Shown here: positions 36,753-45,260 of the stretch, piece after piece
How positions within the stretch are numbered: the stretch's first letter is position 1
How the letters are laid out: each line of letters opens with the position of its first letter
Source: an uncultured Barnesiella sp.
GTDB taxonomy: Bacteria; Bacteroidota; Bacteroidia; Bacteroidales; Barnesiellaceae
Reading direction: 5' to 3'
Assembly (NCBI GenBank): GCA_944320015.1
Contig: CALUFO010000001.1
Coordinates: 305,104-369,103 of the forward strand
Length of the DNA stretch: 64,000 bases
Notes under the pieces: model-generated
What the model was told of the DNA's origin: nothing
What the model saw: only the letters and a program-made list of their open reading frames with translations
Database searches by the model: none
Made by a program: the position numbers and the translations under genes

Positions 36753-38204
36753 TCAATGTCGTTTGTTCAAGGCGTCGATTTCGGCTTTACGGGCTCGATT
36801 CTCATACTCTCCGGGTTGTGCGTATAGCGAGAGCAGTTGCGATTCCAATGCCAGTATTTCGGCCGATAGTCTTTGCCGTGTGGTGCCTTGGGCTTGTTTA
36901 TATTGTGGCCTCATCACCGACAGTTTGGACTCCAGCTGCGCGATATTTTTGCGGGCTTCGGTTGCCTTGATGTATAGGTTACGGGCTTCTATACTGGTAA
37001 ACTGGTCGAGCGTCGTATAATGCCGGCCGTTGTGAATGGCAAAGACAAAATCGGGGCGAGACTCTTTTTTCGCTTCTTTGATTTCGTCCAGTTGTCGAAG
37101 CAAATCGGTGTAGTCGGCGTTCTCGGGCCATGAGTCTCGAATGGAACGAATCAGCGCCAGCGATTTGATGTCGGTTGTGATTTCATCGAGGTTATAAGTG
37201 CGTTTGCTCTCGTTGGGGATAAACAGGTAGATAGTCACTTTGCCGGGGATTTGTTCCCTATCCGAGACGAACCACCCGATATTGAGCATTTCGTCTATGG
37301 CCATCATATAATCGTTGTAAATCGAATTGAATGGCATACCCACGTTCTCGGGTTTCAGATAGGTGTTGTTTTCGAGATTCAGCCGGGTGATGAATATGTC
37401 GTATCCGCCGATAGAGTTTCCTCCGTTCGAGGCGAAATAGAGCGTGACACCGTCGTTGAGGAAGAAGGGATAGGCCTCGTCCCGGTCGGTATTGACCCCG
37501 TCGGGCAGGGGGGCTGTTTTACTCCACTTTCCATCGATCAGTTTGTTCATGGTGCAGAGCTCTTTCCCTTTTCCGTCGACTGCCATACCGAAAAATACTT
37601 TGTCTTCCCGTTCAGGGACATAGCCTATGGTGTTTTCGGGAATGTCTATGCCCAGTGTTTCGCTTGTCCCGATTCGACCCGATTCGGGAGTCATTTTGAA
37701 AGAGGCGAAAAACGAGTCGGCGTCGACAATCAGGCTATCGATAATCTGCACCTGCTCGACGTGTTGCAACATCAGTTTCGCTTTACGGGCTCGGGCGATG
37801 GCTTCTTGGATAGAGTCGGGAACTTGTTTTTTCGCTTTTTCCAGATTGGCGGCATACTCTTCATAACGTTCCACGGCTTCGTCGAAACGGTATAGCGCCA
37901 TGTATAGGTCGCCCAAGAAGTGAGGCGATTCGAGAACTTTGCGTTTGGCGCCCACTTTTAAGTATTTTTCCGCTTCGTCGTATTTCTTTTCGTGGAAAAG
38001 GCACACGCCATACCAATGGTTCAAAGAACCGTCGTTGGGGCGACGTTTCAATTGAGCCTTGAATACGGGAGCAGCCTCTTCGTATTTCCCGGCTTTATAT
38101 AATTCACGAGCCTCGTTGAGCGTTAAAGCGCCCGCCGGAACTACCGTTGAGATGAAAATCCCAATCGTGAGTAAGTATTTAAAGAAACATCTAAATAGTC
38201 TCAT
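36753..38204 (-). CDS. TPR and PD40 beta-propeller protein, exported
   Basis: 483 residues with a signal peptide (TIGIFISTVVPAGA). TPR repeats occupy about 28-160 (EARELYKAGKYEEAAPVFKAQLKRRPNDGSLNHWYGVCLF, YDEAEKYLKVGAKRKVLESPHFLGDLYMALYRFDEAVERY). A WD40-like PD40 region follows (about 210-330: FFGMAVDGKGKELCTM, DEAYPFFLNDGVTLYFASNGGNSIGGYDIFITRL, NDYMMAIDEMLNIGWFVSDR). The C-terminus is a coiled coil. The layout resembles periplasmic proteins in Bacteroidetes that precede OmpA domains, but no OmpA domain is present. It lies 24 bases upstream of nfeD, suggesting an operon. Confidence 0.85.
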   Translation of the reverse strand: MRLFRCFFKYLLTIGIFISTVVPAGALTLNEARELYKAGKYEEAAPVFKAQLKRRPNDGSLNHWYGVCLFHEKKYDEAEKYLKVGAKRKVLESPHFLGDLYMALYRFDEAVERYEEYAANLEKAKKQVPDSIQEAIARARKAKLMLQHVEQVQIIDSLIVDADSFFASFKMTPESGRIGTSETLGIDIPENTIGYVPEREDKVFFGMAVDGKGKELCTMNKLIDGKWSKTAPLPDGVNTDRDEAYPFFLNDGVTLYFASNGGNSIGGYDIFITRLNLENNTYLKPENVGMPFNSIYNDYMMAIDEMLNIGWFVSDREQIPGKVTIYLFIPNESKRTYNLDEITTDIKSLALIRSIRDSWPENADYTDLLRQLDEIKEAKKESRPDFVFAIHNGRHYTTLDQFTSIEARNLYIKATEARKNIAQLESKLSVMRPQYKQAQGTTRQRLSAEILALESQLLSLYAQPGEYENRARKAEIDALNKRH

Positions 38205-38237
38205 ATCGAAAAATTGTACTCAAATATACAATTTTTT

Positions 38238-38720
38238 TTAATTCCGAATGTCAGGGTGAGGAATTTTTTTAAAGAAATATTCCAAATCGTCGGTAGATAG
38301 GAATGCGTCGCAGGGCAAAATGAAGAGGATATATTTCGATAAATGGAAGATAATATCGGTCGATGAATAGCTTATGTGCGAAATGCGCTCCCACGGAATG
38401 GCCTCTTCACGGCCATCGTCAAAGGTGCAGATAATGCCGTCGCTGTTCAACGTTACACTTTTTGAAAGGATAGAGGCTCGACAGTCGGGGTGCAGGGCAT
38501 AGGCAAACCAAAGGTAATAGAAAATCAATGGAAATACCAAGAACACGACAATGAGTCCCACATAGACAAAAAGCGGGTTGTGTATAGCGAGTGCGACGAG
38601 TAGGGCGATACCCAGTACGAACCAAGCCCAGTTGGCGCGCAACCATATTTTCAGCAATTGGCCGAAATAGTGCTGGGGCGACACTTTGCACGGGTGGGTA
38701 ACGATACTGCGAGTTTCCAT
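38238..38720 (-). CDS. YcxB-like membrane protein
   Basis: 160 residues with two close membrane segments (about 32-70: WAWFVLGIALLVALAIHNPLF and YVGLIVVFLVFPLIFYYLWF). A C-terminal PH-like domain follows (SVTLNSDGIICTFDDGREEAIPWERISHISYSSTDIIFHLSKYILFILPCDAF), which fits the YcxB-like family. Function is unknown. It is the first gene of the group that includes the TPR/PD40 protein, nfeD and floA (33-base gap to the next gene). Confidence 0.8.
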   Translation of the reverse strand: METRSIVTHPCKVSPQHYFGQLLKIWLRANWAWFVLGIALLVALAIHNPLFVYVGLIVVFLVFPLIFYYLWFAYALHPDCRASILSKSVTLNSDGIICTFDDGREEAIPWERISHISYSSTDIIFHLSKYILFILPCDAFLSTDDLEYFFKKIPHPDIRN

Positions 38721-38905
38721 ATAAGAAAGATTATATTTTACAAAGATGGGCTATTTTGTGCAATCTCTTTTTTCTGTTTCTGGAATTAACTTTTTTTATG
38801 GAACATTTCCCGAGATTGCTCCTTTTATATCATTTCGACGATAAGAAATGCGATTGTTTTTGAACTATTCTATGCTATTTCTCATTTTATTCTTATTTTT
38901 GGATA

Positions 38906-38986
38906 AAATAGGATACGGCCCGGTATAGTCAAATTTCGAAAACTTCGTTTTCTATTTGCCTCTGCACTCGCCTTTCACTATTTTTG
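38906..38986 (+). promoter_or_regulatory. Dispersed promoter repeat, copy upstream of the AsmA-like gene
   Basis: The flank ATAGGATACGGCCCGGTATA (38909 on) leads to GAAAAC-TTC-GTTTTC (38938-38952), TTTG (38955-38958), a 20-base spacer identical to the consensus (CCTCTGCACTCGCCTTTCAC) and TATTTTTG (38979-38986). The AsmA ATG is 24 bases downstream. A further TATTTTTG at 38894-38901 may be the end of a decayed tandem copy. Confidence 0.82.
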
Positions 38987-39009
38987 TAAAATAAAAAAGA
39001 GAGTTCGAT

Positions 39010-41973
39010 ATGAAAAAACGGGCAAAAAAAATTTTGAAAATTACAGGCATCACACTGGGTGCGCTGATTGTCCTGTTATCGGCAGTTATCGCTATTGCCG
39101 TCAATTTTGTATTCACACCTAAGAAATTGACCCCTGTTGTACTGAATATCGCCAACAGGAATATGAACGCCCAACTCGATATGGAAAGTGTCGAATTGAC
39201 TTTCTTCTCGACTTTCCCTCGGTTTGGGGTGAAACTGACCGACGGCTCTTTGGTGTCGAAGGCCATTCGAGACTCGCTATGGCAACGTACCGATTCGCTA
39301 CTTTCTTTCAAAAAGGCGGTCGTGGTGGTAAACGTTGTCGATTATTTGCAACGAAATAAGTTGAGTCTCAATCGTCTGCTCTTGGATAGCGTCAACGTGT
39401 ATGCCTTTAAAAACAAAGAGGGAGTTGCCAATTGGGATATTTTTTTGGGAGATACGGCTCAGGTCGACACGACAACCTCCTCGGCTCCTGTGGCCGATGA
39501 AATAGATATCCGGCGCATTTCGATACGCCATGCCACTGTCACCTACGACGACCGCGAGACTCGGGTTTTTGCCAATTTGTGGGATTCTAACCTCAAATTG
39601 AAAGCCAATTTGAAAAAAGGGCACACGATGCTGGGGCTCGATTTCAATAATAAAAACATTCTTTTTTGGCAAAACGACGAGTTGCTGGTTCATCGTGTAG
39701 CGGCCAGCCTTAAAACAGGAATAGAGTTGAACCGCTCGACAAGAACCATTACGCTATACGACGCGCTCATGGATCTTAATGGCGTAGAGATGGATTTAAA
39801 GGGAACGATTCGGCGCGATACAGTAGCCAAAGCGCTGGACGTAGACTTGCAATATGGCCTGCATGCGCCTTCGCTGGGAACCGTATTGCAAATGATTCCC
39901 GAGAGCGTGCTGAAAAAAGAGAAGGTGAAAGCACAAGGCGATGTGGCTATGAACGGTATTGTCAAAGGTATGTATGGAAAAGACAAGATGCCCGTGGTTA
40001 CTCTCAAAATAGCGATAAACGATGCCTCGGCAAAGTACGATCGAATGCCTTATGGCGTGGACGAGCTTAAGGCCGATTTCTTCGGGCAAGTAGATTTGAT
40101 GCGTGAGTCGCCTTCGTATCTCGACCTCAAAATATTTCACTTCAAAGGGGCTCATACCGATATTTTGGCCGATGCCAAAGTGACCAATTTATTGGACGAC
40201 CCCGATATAACGTTTCACACACAATCGACCATAGACTTCACGAGTCTGGCGCAGACTTTCCCATTGCAGGAAGGCATCTCTATCGAGGGTAAAGCCGACG
40301 CCGATTTGCGGTTGCGCGCTCGCTTGTCGTCGATTAAAAAACAAGATTTGGGTCGCATTAAAGCCGTAGGGAAGATAAATATGACGGGGTTGGCTTTGCG
40401 GGATAAGAATAAGAATTTCGAGTTTACGAGCGATGCTTCGTTGCGGTTCTTCGGGAACGATGTGCTGGGGGCGCAAGTACAAGTCAAAAATGCCAATCTG
40501 CGCTCCCCGCAAGTAGAATCGTCGGTCGAAAATCTGTCGGCGGCGATAAAGACGACCAATCCGCAGGATACTACCCGCATTGCTCTCGTTCATTGCAAAC
40601 TGACGGCCAACAAGTTGAAAGCCTCGTTGCCCGACTCGATGTTCCTGTTCTGTGGTAAAACCGATGCGAAAATCGATTTGCAGCCGATAGAGAACAGACC
40701 CAACAGACCACAAGTCAAGTTCGATTTGAAAGCCGATACTCTTTTTGGCCGGCTCGGAGCCAATCGTATGGGTATGGACAAAGCCGGTATCAAGGTGACG
40801 GCCAAGCAGGTGAGAGACTCGGTGTGGATTCCCCAAGGAGTCGTAGGGTTCAATCGCCTGTTCGTGCGTACTCCCATGTCGGCATTGCCTATACGGTTGC
40901 AAAAGAGCGCCGTATCGGTAGGCAACCGCACCATTACTTTGCACAATGCGACCATGCGCATAGGACGCTCCGATTTAACGGCTTCGGGGTCGATTCACAA
41001 CCTGTATGGAGCCATGCGCCGCAACAAGATGTTGAAGGCCTCGTTGACATTGTCGTCCAGAAACCTGAACTGCAACCAATTGATTCGAGCCATTTCTTTC
41101 CCGGCCGATACCACCCTAGTCGAATCCGAAACCGATACGACATCAGCACCGCTCAGCCTGTTTGTGATTCCTAAAAATATCGATTTCGAATTGCAAACCG
41201 ATTTCCGTCGGGTCCGTTATGGGAAGATGGTATTCAAGAATGTGCATGGCGCAGTCGATGTGCGCAACCAAGCCATTCATTTGAAAGAACTGAGCATGGA
41301 AGGATTGGACGCAACTATGCGAACCACATTGATCTATCAAGCGCGCAATTATCGAGATGGCTATGCCGGATTTGATTTCAAATTGAATAAAATCAATATC
41401 GGTAAGCTGGTCGATTTCATACCGTCGTTGGATTCCATTGTGCCTATGCTCCGGTCGTTCCAAGGAACCGTCGATTTCAATGTGTCGGCCGAATCGAGAT
41501 TGGATTCCTGCCTTCGCCTGAAATTACCCACTTTGCGCTCGGCTATCCATGTCGAGGGCGATAGCCTCGTGTTGCTCGATGGTGAAACGTTTGCCGAAAT
41601 ATCGAAAAAATTCCTTTTCAAAAACAAAGAGCGAAACCTTATCGACAGCATCGCCGTCAATATAAGTGTAGCCGACGGCAATGTAACGGTATATCCCTTT
41701 GTCATAGAAATGGACCGCTATCGGGCCGCCGTAGGGGGAACACAGGATATGGACATGAATTTCGATTACCACATCTCTATATTGAAGTCGCCCATACCCT
41801 TTAAATTAGGGCTGAACATATCGGGTAATCTCGATAAAATGAAATTCGGTATGGGGAAAGCCAAGTATAAAGACGCTGTTACTCCCGTAGAAATACACAA
41901 AGTCGACAGTACTATCGTGAATATGGGAGAACAAATCGTGCGCGATTTCAGGAAGGTTATGCGACGGCGATAA
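39010..41973 (+). CDS. AsmA-family protein
   Basis: 987 residues. One N-terminal membrane anchor (about 12-36: ITGITLGALIVLLSAVIAIAVNFVF) and then a very long, repetitive beta-strand region with the pattern of the AsmA/TamB-like proteins (LTPVVLNIANRNMNAQLDMESVELTFFSTFPRFGVKLTDGSLVS near the start; LDMNFDYHISILKSPIPFKLGLNISGNLDKMKFGMGKAKY-like end). Such proteins bridge the periplasm and are thought to move or organise lipids between membranes. Transcribed alone from the promoter repeat. The ATG at 39010 is the only plausible start. Confidence 0.9.
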   Translation: MKKRAKKILKITGITLGALIVLLSAVIAIAVNFVFTPKKLTPVVLNIANRNMNAQLDMESVELTFFSTFPRFGVKLTDGSLVSKAIRDSLWQRTDSLLSFKKAVVVVNVVDYLQRNKLSLNRLLLDSVNVYAFKNKEGVANWDIFLGDTAQVDTTTSSAPVADEIDIRRISIRHATVTYDDRETRVFANLWDSNLKLKANLKKGHTMLGLDFNNKNILFWQNDELLVHRVAASLKTGIELNRSTRTITLYDALMDLNGVEMDLKGTIRRDTVAKALDVDLQYGLHAPSLGTVLQMIPESVLKKEKVKAQGDVAMNGIVKGMYGKDKMPVVTLKIAINDASAKYDRMPYGVDELKADFFGQVDLMRESPSYLDLKIFHFKGAHTDILADAKVTNLLDDPDITFHTQSTIDFTSLAQTFPLQEGISIEGKADADLRLRARLSSIKKQDLGRIKAVGKINMTGLALRDKNKNFEFTSDASLRFFGNDVLGAQVQVKNANLRSPQVESSVENLSAAIKTTNPQDTTRIALVHCKLTANKLKASLPDSMFLFCGKTDAKIDLQPIENRPNRPQVKFDLKADTLFGRLGANRMGMDKAGIKVTAKQVRDSVWIPQGVVGFNRLFVRTPMSALPIRLQKSAVSVGNRTITLHNATMRIGRSDLTASGSIHNLYGAMRRNKMLKASLTLSSRNLNCNQLIRAISFPADTTLVESETDTTSAPLSLFVIPKNIDFELQTDFRRVRYGKMVFKNVHGAVDVRNQAIHLKELSMEGLDATMRTTLIYQARNYRDGYAGFDFKLNKINIGKLVDFIPSLDSIVPMLRSFQGTVDFNVSAESRLDSCLRLKLPTLRSAIHVEGDSLVLLDGETFAEISKKFLFKNKERNLIDSIAVNISVADGNVTVYPFVIEMDRYRAAVGGTQDMDMNFDYHISILKSPIPFKLGLNISGNLDKMKFGMGKAKYKDAVTPVEIHKVDSTIVNMGEQIVRDFRKVMRRR

Positions 41974-42027
41974 TCGTCGCATAGCGGTACTGCCCTTATC
42001 ACTGTTGTGGCATAGGTGTAGACATTA

Positions 42028-42075
42028 AACACCTCCCCTGCGTTTCCTGTTATAAGGAAATATAGGGGAGGTGTC
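42028..42075. repeat. Palindromic intergenic element, copy A
   Basis: ACACCTCCCCT (42029-42039) pairs with the inverted AGGGGAGGTGT (42064-42074), with an inner TTTCCT/AGGAAA stem. It follows the AsmA stop by 55 bases and may act as its terminator. Confidence 0.75.
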
Positions 42076-42105
42076 ATTTTATAGTGTCAGAAGAATTGGA
42101 GCTTT

Positions 42106-42152
42106 AAATTCCTTCCCCTGTGTTTTCTGTAAGAAAATATAGGGAAGGTGGC
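42106..42152. repeat. Palindromic intergenic element, copy B
   Basis: CCTTCCC (42111-42117) pairs with GGGAAGG (42142-42148), with an inner TTTTCT/AGAAAA stem and the shared AATATAGGG. It is a direct tandem neighbour of copy A. The rest of the 41974-42197 gap holds nothing else. Confidence 0.75.
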
Positions 42153-42197
42153 ATAGCCGGGAGGGCAGAAAACTGTAATTGTATCCGCAGGGTGTAT

Positions 42198-42566
42198 TTA
42201 TTTCATAAATACGAAATAAACGGCCAAAACCAGACAGCCGAAAGCGGCGATATGATTCCAGTGCAACGACTCTCCTTTGAAAAACACCACCGAAAAAAGG
42301 GTGAAAATAATCAACGTGATAACTTCTTGTATCACTTTTAATTGCATGAGTGAGAACGGGCCTCCGTTTTCTCTGAATCCCAAGCGGTTGGCCGGAACTT
42401 GGCAGCAATATTCAAACAGGGCGATGCCCCAACTGAGCAATATGACCCCGTAAAGTGGCCAGTTGCTAATCACTTTCATCTCTTGCAACTTCAAGTGTCC
42501 ATACCACGCCAGTGTCATGAATACATTGGAAATAATAAGCAATCCTATCGAATATAATCCTTGCAT
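42198..42566 (-). CDS. DUF486 / DMT-like small membrane protein
   Basis: 122 residues from the ATG at 42566 (MQGLYSIGLLIISNVFMTLAWYGHLKL). A GTG ten codons upstream directly follows the predicted -7 box, so the transcript would begin after it. Four membrane segments are visible. The sequence MKVISNWPLYGVILLSWGIALFEYCCQVPANRLGF and the end HWNHIAAFGCLVLAVYFVF are typical of the DUF486 family. Its transport role, if any, is unknown. Confidence 0.88.
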   Translation of the reverse strand: MQGLYSIGLLIISNVFMTLAWYGHLKLQEMKVISNWPLYGVILLSWGIALFEYCCQVPANRLGFRENGGPFSLMQLKVIQEVITLIIFTLFSVVFFKGESLHWNHIAAFGCLVLAVYFVFMK

Positions 42567-42593
42567 CTCTTTGGGTTGTTTCAAAATCGGGCA

Positions 42594-42745
42594 CAAAGAT
42601 AGTGAAAGGTGAGCGCAGAGACAAATGAAAACAAAGTTTTCGATTTGTCCTCTGCCGAGCCGTATCCTGTCTTATTCAAAGATAGTGAAGGGCGAGTGCA
42701 GAAACAAATGAAAACCTCGTTTCCAATTTGATTATGCCGAGTTGT
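42594..42745 (-). promoter_or_regulatory. Dispersed promoter repeat, two tandem copies upstream of the DUF486 gene
   Basis: On the minus strand the proximal copy has hairpin GAAAAC-TTT-GTTTTC (42627-42641), TTTG (42622-42625), 20-base spacer and TATCTTTG (42594-42601). The distal copy has a slightly imperfect hairpin (42710-42724), TTTG (42705-42708), 20-base spacer and TATCTTTG (42677-42684). The copies are 83 bases apart and separated by the family flank (AAGACAGGATACGGCTCGGC). Both point at the DUF486 gene. Confidence 0.83.
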
Positions 42746-42787
42746 ATTTAAGGTATATAGGCGGCTTCTTGCACGCTCTTATCGCTG

Positions 42788-43672
42788 TTATATCGTAGCA
42801 CTTATATCGCCGCCGGCGATTTCTGTCCAATCGGTTATTTCGGCCGTGAAACCGGTTTCTGTCGGGGTCTCGGCTATGCTCCCGTCGATGGTAAGCGGCT
42901 GGGTTTTGCCGCTGTTGAATTTCTTTAAGGCCTCGGTCAAGTCGCTTTCCAGGAGGGTGTTCGAGGGATTGGCGCCGGTGTAGGTCAGTGTGGCGGTCAG
43001 TTTTTGACTCTCTCCGGTGATGCCGAGTAGCTGTACGGTAGCAGCCCATTTGCCGGCGTTGTCACCTTCGGTTATCTGGGTAAAACGCAGTTCCACATTC
43101 GAGGCTGCCCCATAGGTGCCGGTGGCGAAATCCAATGTGCCGGCCGCGCCGCTCAGGGAGCCTTCGATAGTTTCAATGCGGGTTGCCGCGTCGCCCGTAG
43201 GCTCGACGATGAGGGTTAGTTGTCGGGTCTGCTGGTGCATTACGGCGGTCAAGGCGTAGTCGGTATCGGCTTCGATATTCACATCTTGTACCGAGGTGAA
43301 AAGCCAGCCGGGTGCGTTGTCGATGAATGAGCCTGTGTGGTTCCCGCTACCGGTCACTGAGGCGACTGTGGCGGTAGTGCCGTTTATGGTGATGCCGTCG
43401 GGAGTGTTATAGGCTGCCAGACGATGGCTGCCGGGGGTAAAGAGGAAGTCAGGCTCGTGGGTTTTGCCGGTTTCCGTGCCGGTGTAGTCTCCTATGGCTA
43501 CTGTCCACTCGGAAGGAATATTTATTTTTTCGCCCCGGTCGGTCCAATCGGCGGTGATGGCGACTTTGCCCTTGTCGGGGTGTGGCGTGTTGTAAAGTTC
43601 GTCTTTCACGCAGGAAGGAAGCAGCAATGCGGCCACCATTCCAAAAATCGGTATATATTGTTTTGTTTTCAT
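42788..43672 (-). CDS. FimB/Mfa2-like fimbrial anchor lipoprotein
   Basis: 294 residues from the ATG at 43672, which is preceded by a strong Shine-Dalgarno sequence (AAAGGAGGT, 8 bases of spacing), unusual in this phylum. A longer start at 43702 would overlap the upstream gene. The lipoprotein signal ends LLLPSC, followed by VKDELYNTPHPDKGKVAITADWTDRG, the usual beginning of FimB/Mfa2-type proteins that anchor fimbriae. Two beta-sandwich regions follow (FLFTPGSHRLAAYN; LTLIVEPTGDAATRIETIEGSLSGAAGTLD). No fimbrillin gene is adjacent. Confidence 0.8.
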   Translation of the reverse strand: MKTKQYIPIFGMVAALLLPSCVKDELYNTPHPDKGKVAITADWTDRGEKINIPSEWTVAIGDYTGTETGKTHEPDFLFTPGSHRLAAYNTPDGITINGTTATVASVTGSGNHTGSFIDNAPGWLFTSVQDVNIEADTDYALTAVMHQQTRQLTLIVEPTGDAATRIETIEGSLSGAAGTLDFATGTYGAASNVELRFTQITEGDNAGKWAATVQLLGITGESQKLTATLTYTGANPSNTLLESDLTEALKKFNSGKTQPLTIDGSIAETPTETGFTAEITDWTEIAGGDISATI

Positions 43673-43686
43673 GTCGAATACCTCCT

Positions 43687-44853
43687 TTATTTGATTTTCC
43701 AAACCAATGTTACTCCGGCGTTGATGGGGCCTATCCAGTGTTTTGTCTCGCTGCCGGCGCGCACACGCACACGCACCTTGTCGACGACTATGTATTTATC
43801 ATAGTCGGCATGGAGATAGCCTACACCGAGGGTGAAATCCATCGAAAGGGCATTGTTCAGTCGCAATTGGTAGCCCCCTGTGATGCCACCGCCCATCAGG
43901 TTGCCTTGACGGCCGGTATCGCAAAGTTTGTAATTGAACTGTCCGGCCTTGTACATAGCGCCGACATACCAGCGCTTTGTTTCGCCGAGATACCAGCGCA
44001 CTTCGGGTGCCACTTCCCAAAGAGCATAGCGGCGGTTGTTGTCGTCCCATGTCCACGAAGTCCAAGAGCCGTTCACCATAATACCTATGCTTGGGCCGAT
44101 GCGCCACTCGATACCGAGGTCGGGAGTGAGGGTCGCCCAACGCAGCAGGTTGGCACGGAGGGTGAGGGTATAGTCGTCATACGGTTTGGCGGAAGATTCG
44201 TCCCTCATGTTTGGGGTGGCCTCTTCCTCGTGGAGCTGTGTAGCCGCGATACTGTCGTTTTTTGCCTGTTTGACTGTTCGAGCTTGTTCGGCCGCGCGAC
44301 GTTCACGTTCGGCCGCCAATCGCTTTTGTTTCTCTTTTTCTACGGCAAGGCTGTCGGCATGGGCTTTCTCAGCTGCGATACGGTTTTGTTCTATTTGTTG
44401 CTGTTTGGCGAGAGCCGTGGCTCGACGCTCCTTATCGGCTTCCTCTTCGTTTGCTTTCACTACGATTCGCACGGTCACATAGTCGCCGTTTCCAGAGTGG
44501 TTTTGGGTAACGAAACACTCCTCGGTCAACTGTTGCCGTATGATCAATTCCGATTTCACCCGGTTGGAACGGATTTTCGCTATGGCAAGATTGTCGGCTT
44601 GGCCTTTTCCGGAGGTGCTGTATCCTTCTACATAAAGTGGCATCTCTCCGTTGAGTATTTTTGCTTTGTATTGTTCTACATGTTTCTCCAAGCGGGTCAA
44701 TTCCGCATCATTGTCGCCGAAAGGCACATAAAACATATCCCTACCGGGCACGAAGTGGAAGGTATAGACCGTGTCGCTGTGCTCCTGTGCCGAAATCGGT
44801 AGTAGCAGAAAAGCCAGCAGGACGGTCAGTATGGGCCTCAATTTCTGATTCAT
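43687..44853 (-). CDS. DUF3575 outer membrane protein with OmpA-like N-terminal region
   Basis: 388 residues with a signal peptide (FLLLPISAQ). An N-terminal region (about 28-135) resembles an OmpA-like fold (FHFVPGRDMFYVPFGDNDAELTRLEKHVEQY...LYVEGYSTSGKGQADNLAIAKIRSNRVKSELI). A charged coiled coil (about 137-205: EEEADKERRATALAKQQQIEQNRIAAEKAH) links it to the DUF3575 domain (about 220-388; LRANLLRWATLTPDLGIEWRIGPSIGIMVNGSW...GGGITGGYQLRLNNALSMDFTLGVGY). DUF3575 genes commonly open Mfa2-type fimbrial operons. The next gene starts 14 bases after its stop. Confidence 0.85.
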   Translation of the reverse strand: MNQKLRPILTVLLAFLLLPISAQEHSDTVYTFHFVPGRDMFYVPFGDNDAELTRLEKHVEQYKAKILNGEMPLYVEGYSTSGKGQADNLAIAKIRSNRVKSELIIRQQLTEECFVTQNHSGNGDYVTVRIVVKANEEEADKERRATALAKQQQIEQNRIAAEKAHADSLAVEKEKQKRLAAERERRAAEQARTVKQAKNDSIAATQLHEEEATPNMRDESSAKPYDDYTLTLRANLLRWATLTPDLGIEWRIGPSIGIMVNGSWTSWTWDDNNRRYALWEVAPEVRWYLGETKRWYVGAMYKAGQFNYKLCDTGRQGNLMGGGITGGYQLRLNNALSMDFTLGVGYLHADYDKYIVVDKVRVRVRAGSETKHWIGPINAGVTLVWKIK

Positions 44854-44889
44854 ATATTGGAAGTTTATTTATAAGGTTCGATAACGGAG

Positions 44890-44950
44890 ATAAAAAGCCC
44901 CGAAATCTTGCGGGTGCGGTATCGACAACTTGCACGATGCAATCTCGGGG
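44890..44950 (-). promoter_or_regulatory. Leader hairpin (possible attenuator) before the DUF3575-Mfa2 unit
   Basis: On the minus strand CCCCGA (44945-44950) pairs with TCGGGG (44898-44903) over a folded interior (TTGC/GCAA stem), and CTTTTTAT follows directly. The hairpin lies about 40 bases before the DUF3575 start, so readthrough could be regulated. The rest of the 44854-45260 gap is A+T-rich, apart from the downstream terminator, and shows nothing else. Confidence 0.4.
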
Positions 44951-45189
44951 TATATAGAAGTCTTCACCTTTGTCTTGCGGCATGGTGGAGATGAGGTGTA
45001 ATCTGTGTTTTCAAACTTTTTTATCATGCTGTCATGATTCATGATGATAGATGAATAATTACAAAATTAGGAAAAAAATTGATAAATAATAGTATAGCTA
45101 TCCCAAAAATCGATGTGTGGACGTGTATTTTTTATTCCCGGTCTTATCTATCGATAGTCTGGTGGGTGGTGGTGATAGTGTCTGGACAC

Positions 45190-45228
45190 AAAAAAAGCGG
45201 CTCCGAGCCGAAAAGGCTCAGAACCGCC
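45190..45228 (-). terminator. Terminator of the CMD-cupin gene
   Basis: On the minus strand GCGGTTCTGAGCC and GGCTCGGAGCCGC form a 13-bp stem with two G-T pairs, followed by TTTTTTT. It lies about 32 bases after the stop. Confidence 0.88.
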
Positions 45229-45260
45229 TATGAACAAGCGATTGATTAATGGATTAAAGT

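Noticed and set aside
43582..44802. 406-codon plus-strand frame opposite the DUF3575 gene
   Set aside because: The minus strand encodes a full signal peptide, coiled coil and DUF3575 domain; the plus frame is low-complexity.
44741..44983. Possible leader peptide on the minus strand before the DUF3575 gene
   Set aside because: The frame overlaps deep into the DUF3575 gene in another frame and has no run of regulatory codons; only the hairpin is kept.
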